This document shows, piece after piece, positions 5,354 through 5,865 of a DNA stretch of 5,865 nt. The position numbers and the translations under genes are program-made. The number at the start of each line of letters is the position of its first letter. Within the stretch, counting starts at the first letter, position 1. The stretch lies in the NCBI GenBank assembly GCA_947177605.1, contig CAMWUX010000083.1, forward strand, positions 1 through 5,865. The letters run 5' to 3'. The notes below the pieces were generated by a model. It had not been told where the DNA came from, made no database searches, and saw nothing but the letters and a program-made list of their open reading frames with translations. Source of the DNA: an uncultured Porphyromonadaceae bacterium. GTDB taxonomy: Bacteria; Bacteroidota; Bacteroidia; Bacteroidales; Muribaculaceae.

Positions 5354-5865
5354 ATGTCACTACATACCGCAGCCAATCATACCGACCATTCACCCAGACG
5401 TATAGCCGTGTTCGGCTCGACCGGCTCGATCGGTACGCAGACCCTCGACATTATCTCATCGCATCCCGATCGCTTTGCTGCCGAGGTGCTTGTGGCAGGC
5501 CGTAATGTGGATATGCTCATAGAGCAATCCCGCCGCTTCCGCCCCTCTCTGGCCGTGATAGCCGACGAATCTAAGTATGCCGCTTTGCGCGATGCCCTTG
5601 CTCCGCTTGGCATCTCCACAGCTGCCGGAGCTACTGCCGTAGCCGAAGCCATGACATTGCCGCAGATCGATACAGTCCTCACGGCCACTGTCGGTTATAG
5701 CGGACTTGCCCCCACTATCAGTGCTATCCGTGCCGGTAAGGACATTGCGCTCGCCAACAAGGAGACGCTCGTCGTAGCCGGCGACCTCATCACCCGTATG
5801 CTTGCCGAGTCGCCATCCGGACTCTACCCCGTAGATTCCGAGCATAGCGCCATCCGGCAGTGTCT
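5354..5865 (+). CDS. dxr: 1-deoxy-D-xylulose 5-phosphate reductoisomerase, N-terminal part (gene runs off the right edge)
   Basis: Dxr (IspC) converts 1-deoxy-D-xylulose 5-phosphate to 2-C-methyl-D-erythritol 4-phosphate with NADPH and a divalent metal. This is the committed step of the cytoplasmic MEP isoprenoid pathway and the target of fosmidomycin. The first 170 residues are present of a protein usually near 390. Visible are the NADPH-binding loop GSTGSIG (21-27), the LANKE motif (133-137, Lys136), and VDSEHSAI (160-167) with the metal ligands Asp161 and Glu163. Residue 168 is Arg where many homologues have an aromatic (SAIFQ). The start is preceded by AAGGAAGA (5343-5350), a good Shine-Dalgarno match and rare in this window. 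The roughly 14 residues before the Rossmann strand form a short polar extension. The gene is divergent from the OmpA-family gene and its downstream partners are not visible. Confidence 0.96.
   Translation, partial: MSLHTAANHTDHSPRRIAVFGSTGSIGTQTLDIISSHPDRFAAEVLVAGRNVDMLIEQSRRFRPSLAVIADESKYAALRDALAPLGISTAAGATAVAEAMTLPQIDTVLTATVGYSGLAPTISAIRAGKDIALANKETLVVAGDLITRMLAESPSGLYPVDSEHSAIRQC

Overview
The window looks like a chromosomal segment of a gut-type Bacteroidales bacterium, possibly in or near Muribaculaceae (the family is inferred and could not be checked). Three things point there. Five gene starts are preceded by an exact match to TAnnTTTG, the -7 element of Bacteroidetes promoters, and most starts have A-rich leaders with little Shine-Dalgarno sequence. 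The protein set (small type II lipoproteins, an OmpA-family porin, a SulP anion transporter, and an AAA ATPase ending in the FEVGG...LWLFGF-type tail) is typical of the phylum. The coding sequences are moderately GC-rich and the spacers are strongly AT-rich.

Layout: five genes lie on the minus strand and one on the plus strand. From left to right: the first 20 codons of a lipoprotein (1-61, minus); a 69-residue low-complexity lipoprotein (221-430, minus) with its own promoter and a clear terminator; a 569-residue SulP/SLC26 transporter with a C-terminal STAS domain (635-2344, minus); a 396-residue AAA ATPase (2513-3703, minus) with a 29-bp tandem repeat just upstream of its -7 element; an OmpA-family outer-membrane protein (3911-5119, minus) with a strong terminator; and, divergently, the 5' part of dxr (5354-5865, plus), the reductoisomerase of the MEP isoprenoid pathway. 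No gap between genes exceeds 235 bases. The gaps are filled by promoters, terminators, the repeat array and A/T tracts.

The genes look mostly like independent transcription units, not one operon. Terminators follow the ompA-like gene and the 69-residue lipoprotein gene, and separate -7 elements precede most genes. No terminator is visible between the ATPase and sulP, so some read-through there is possible. Functionally this is mixed housekeeping: envelope proteins, anion transport and isoprenoid synthesis. The odd one out is the AAA ATPase. It is AT-richer by eye, has no functional partner nearby, and carries an operator-like repeat array in its promoter region. I see no convincing new multi-gene system. 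The repeat array with its ATPase is the item most worth following up.
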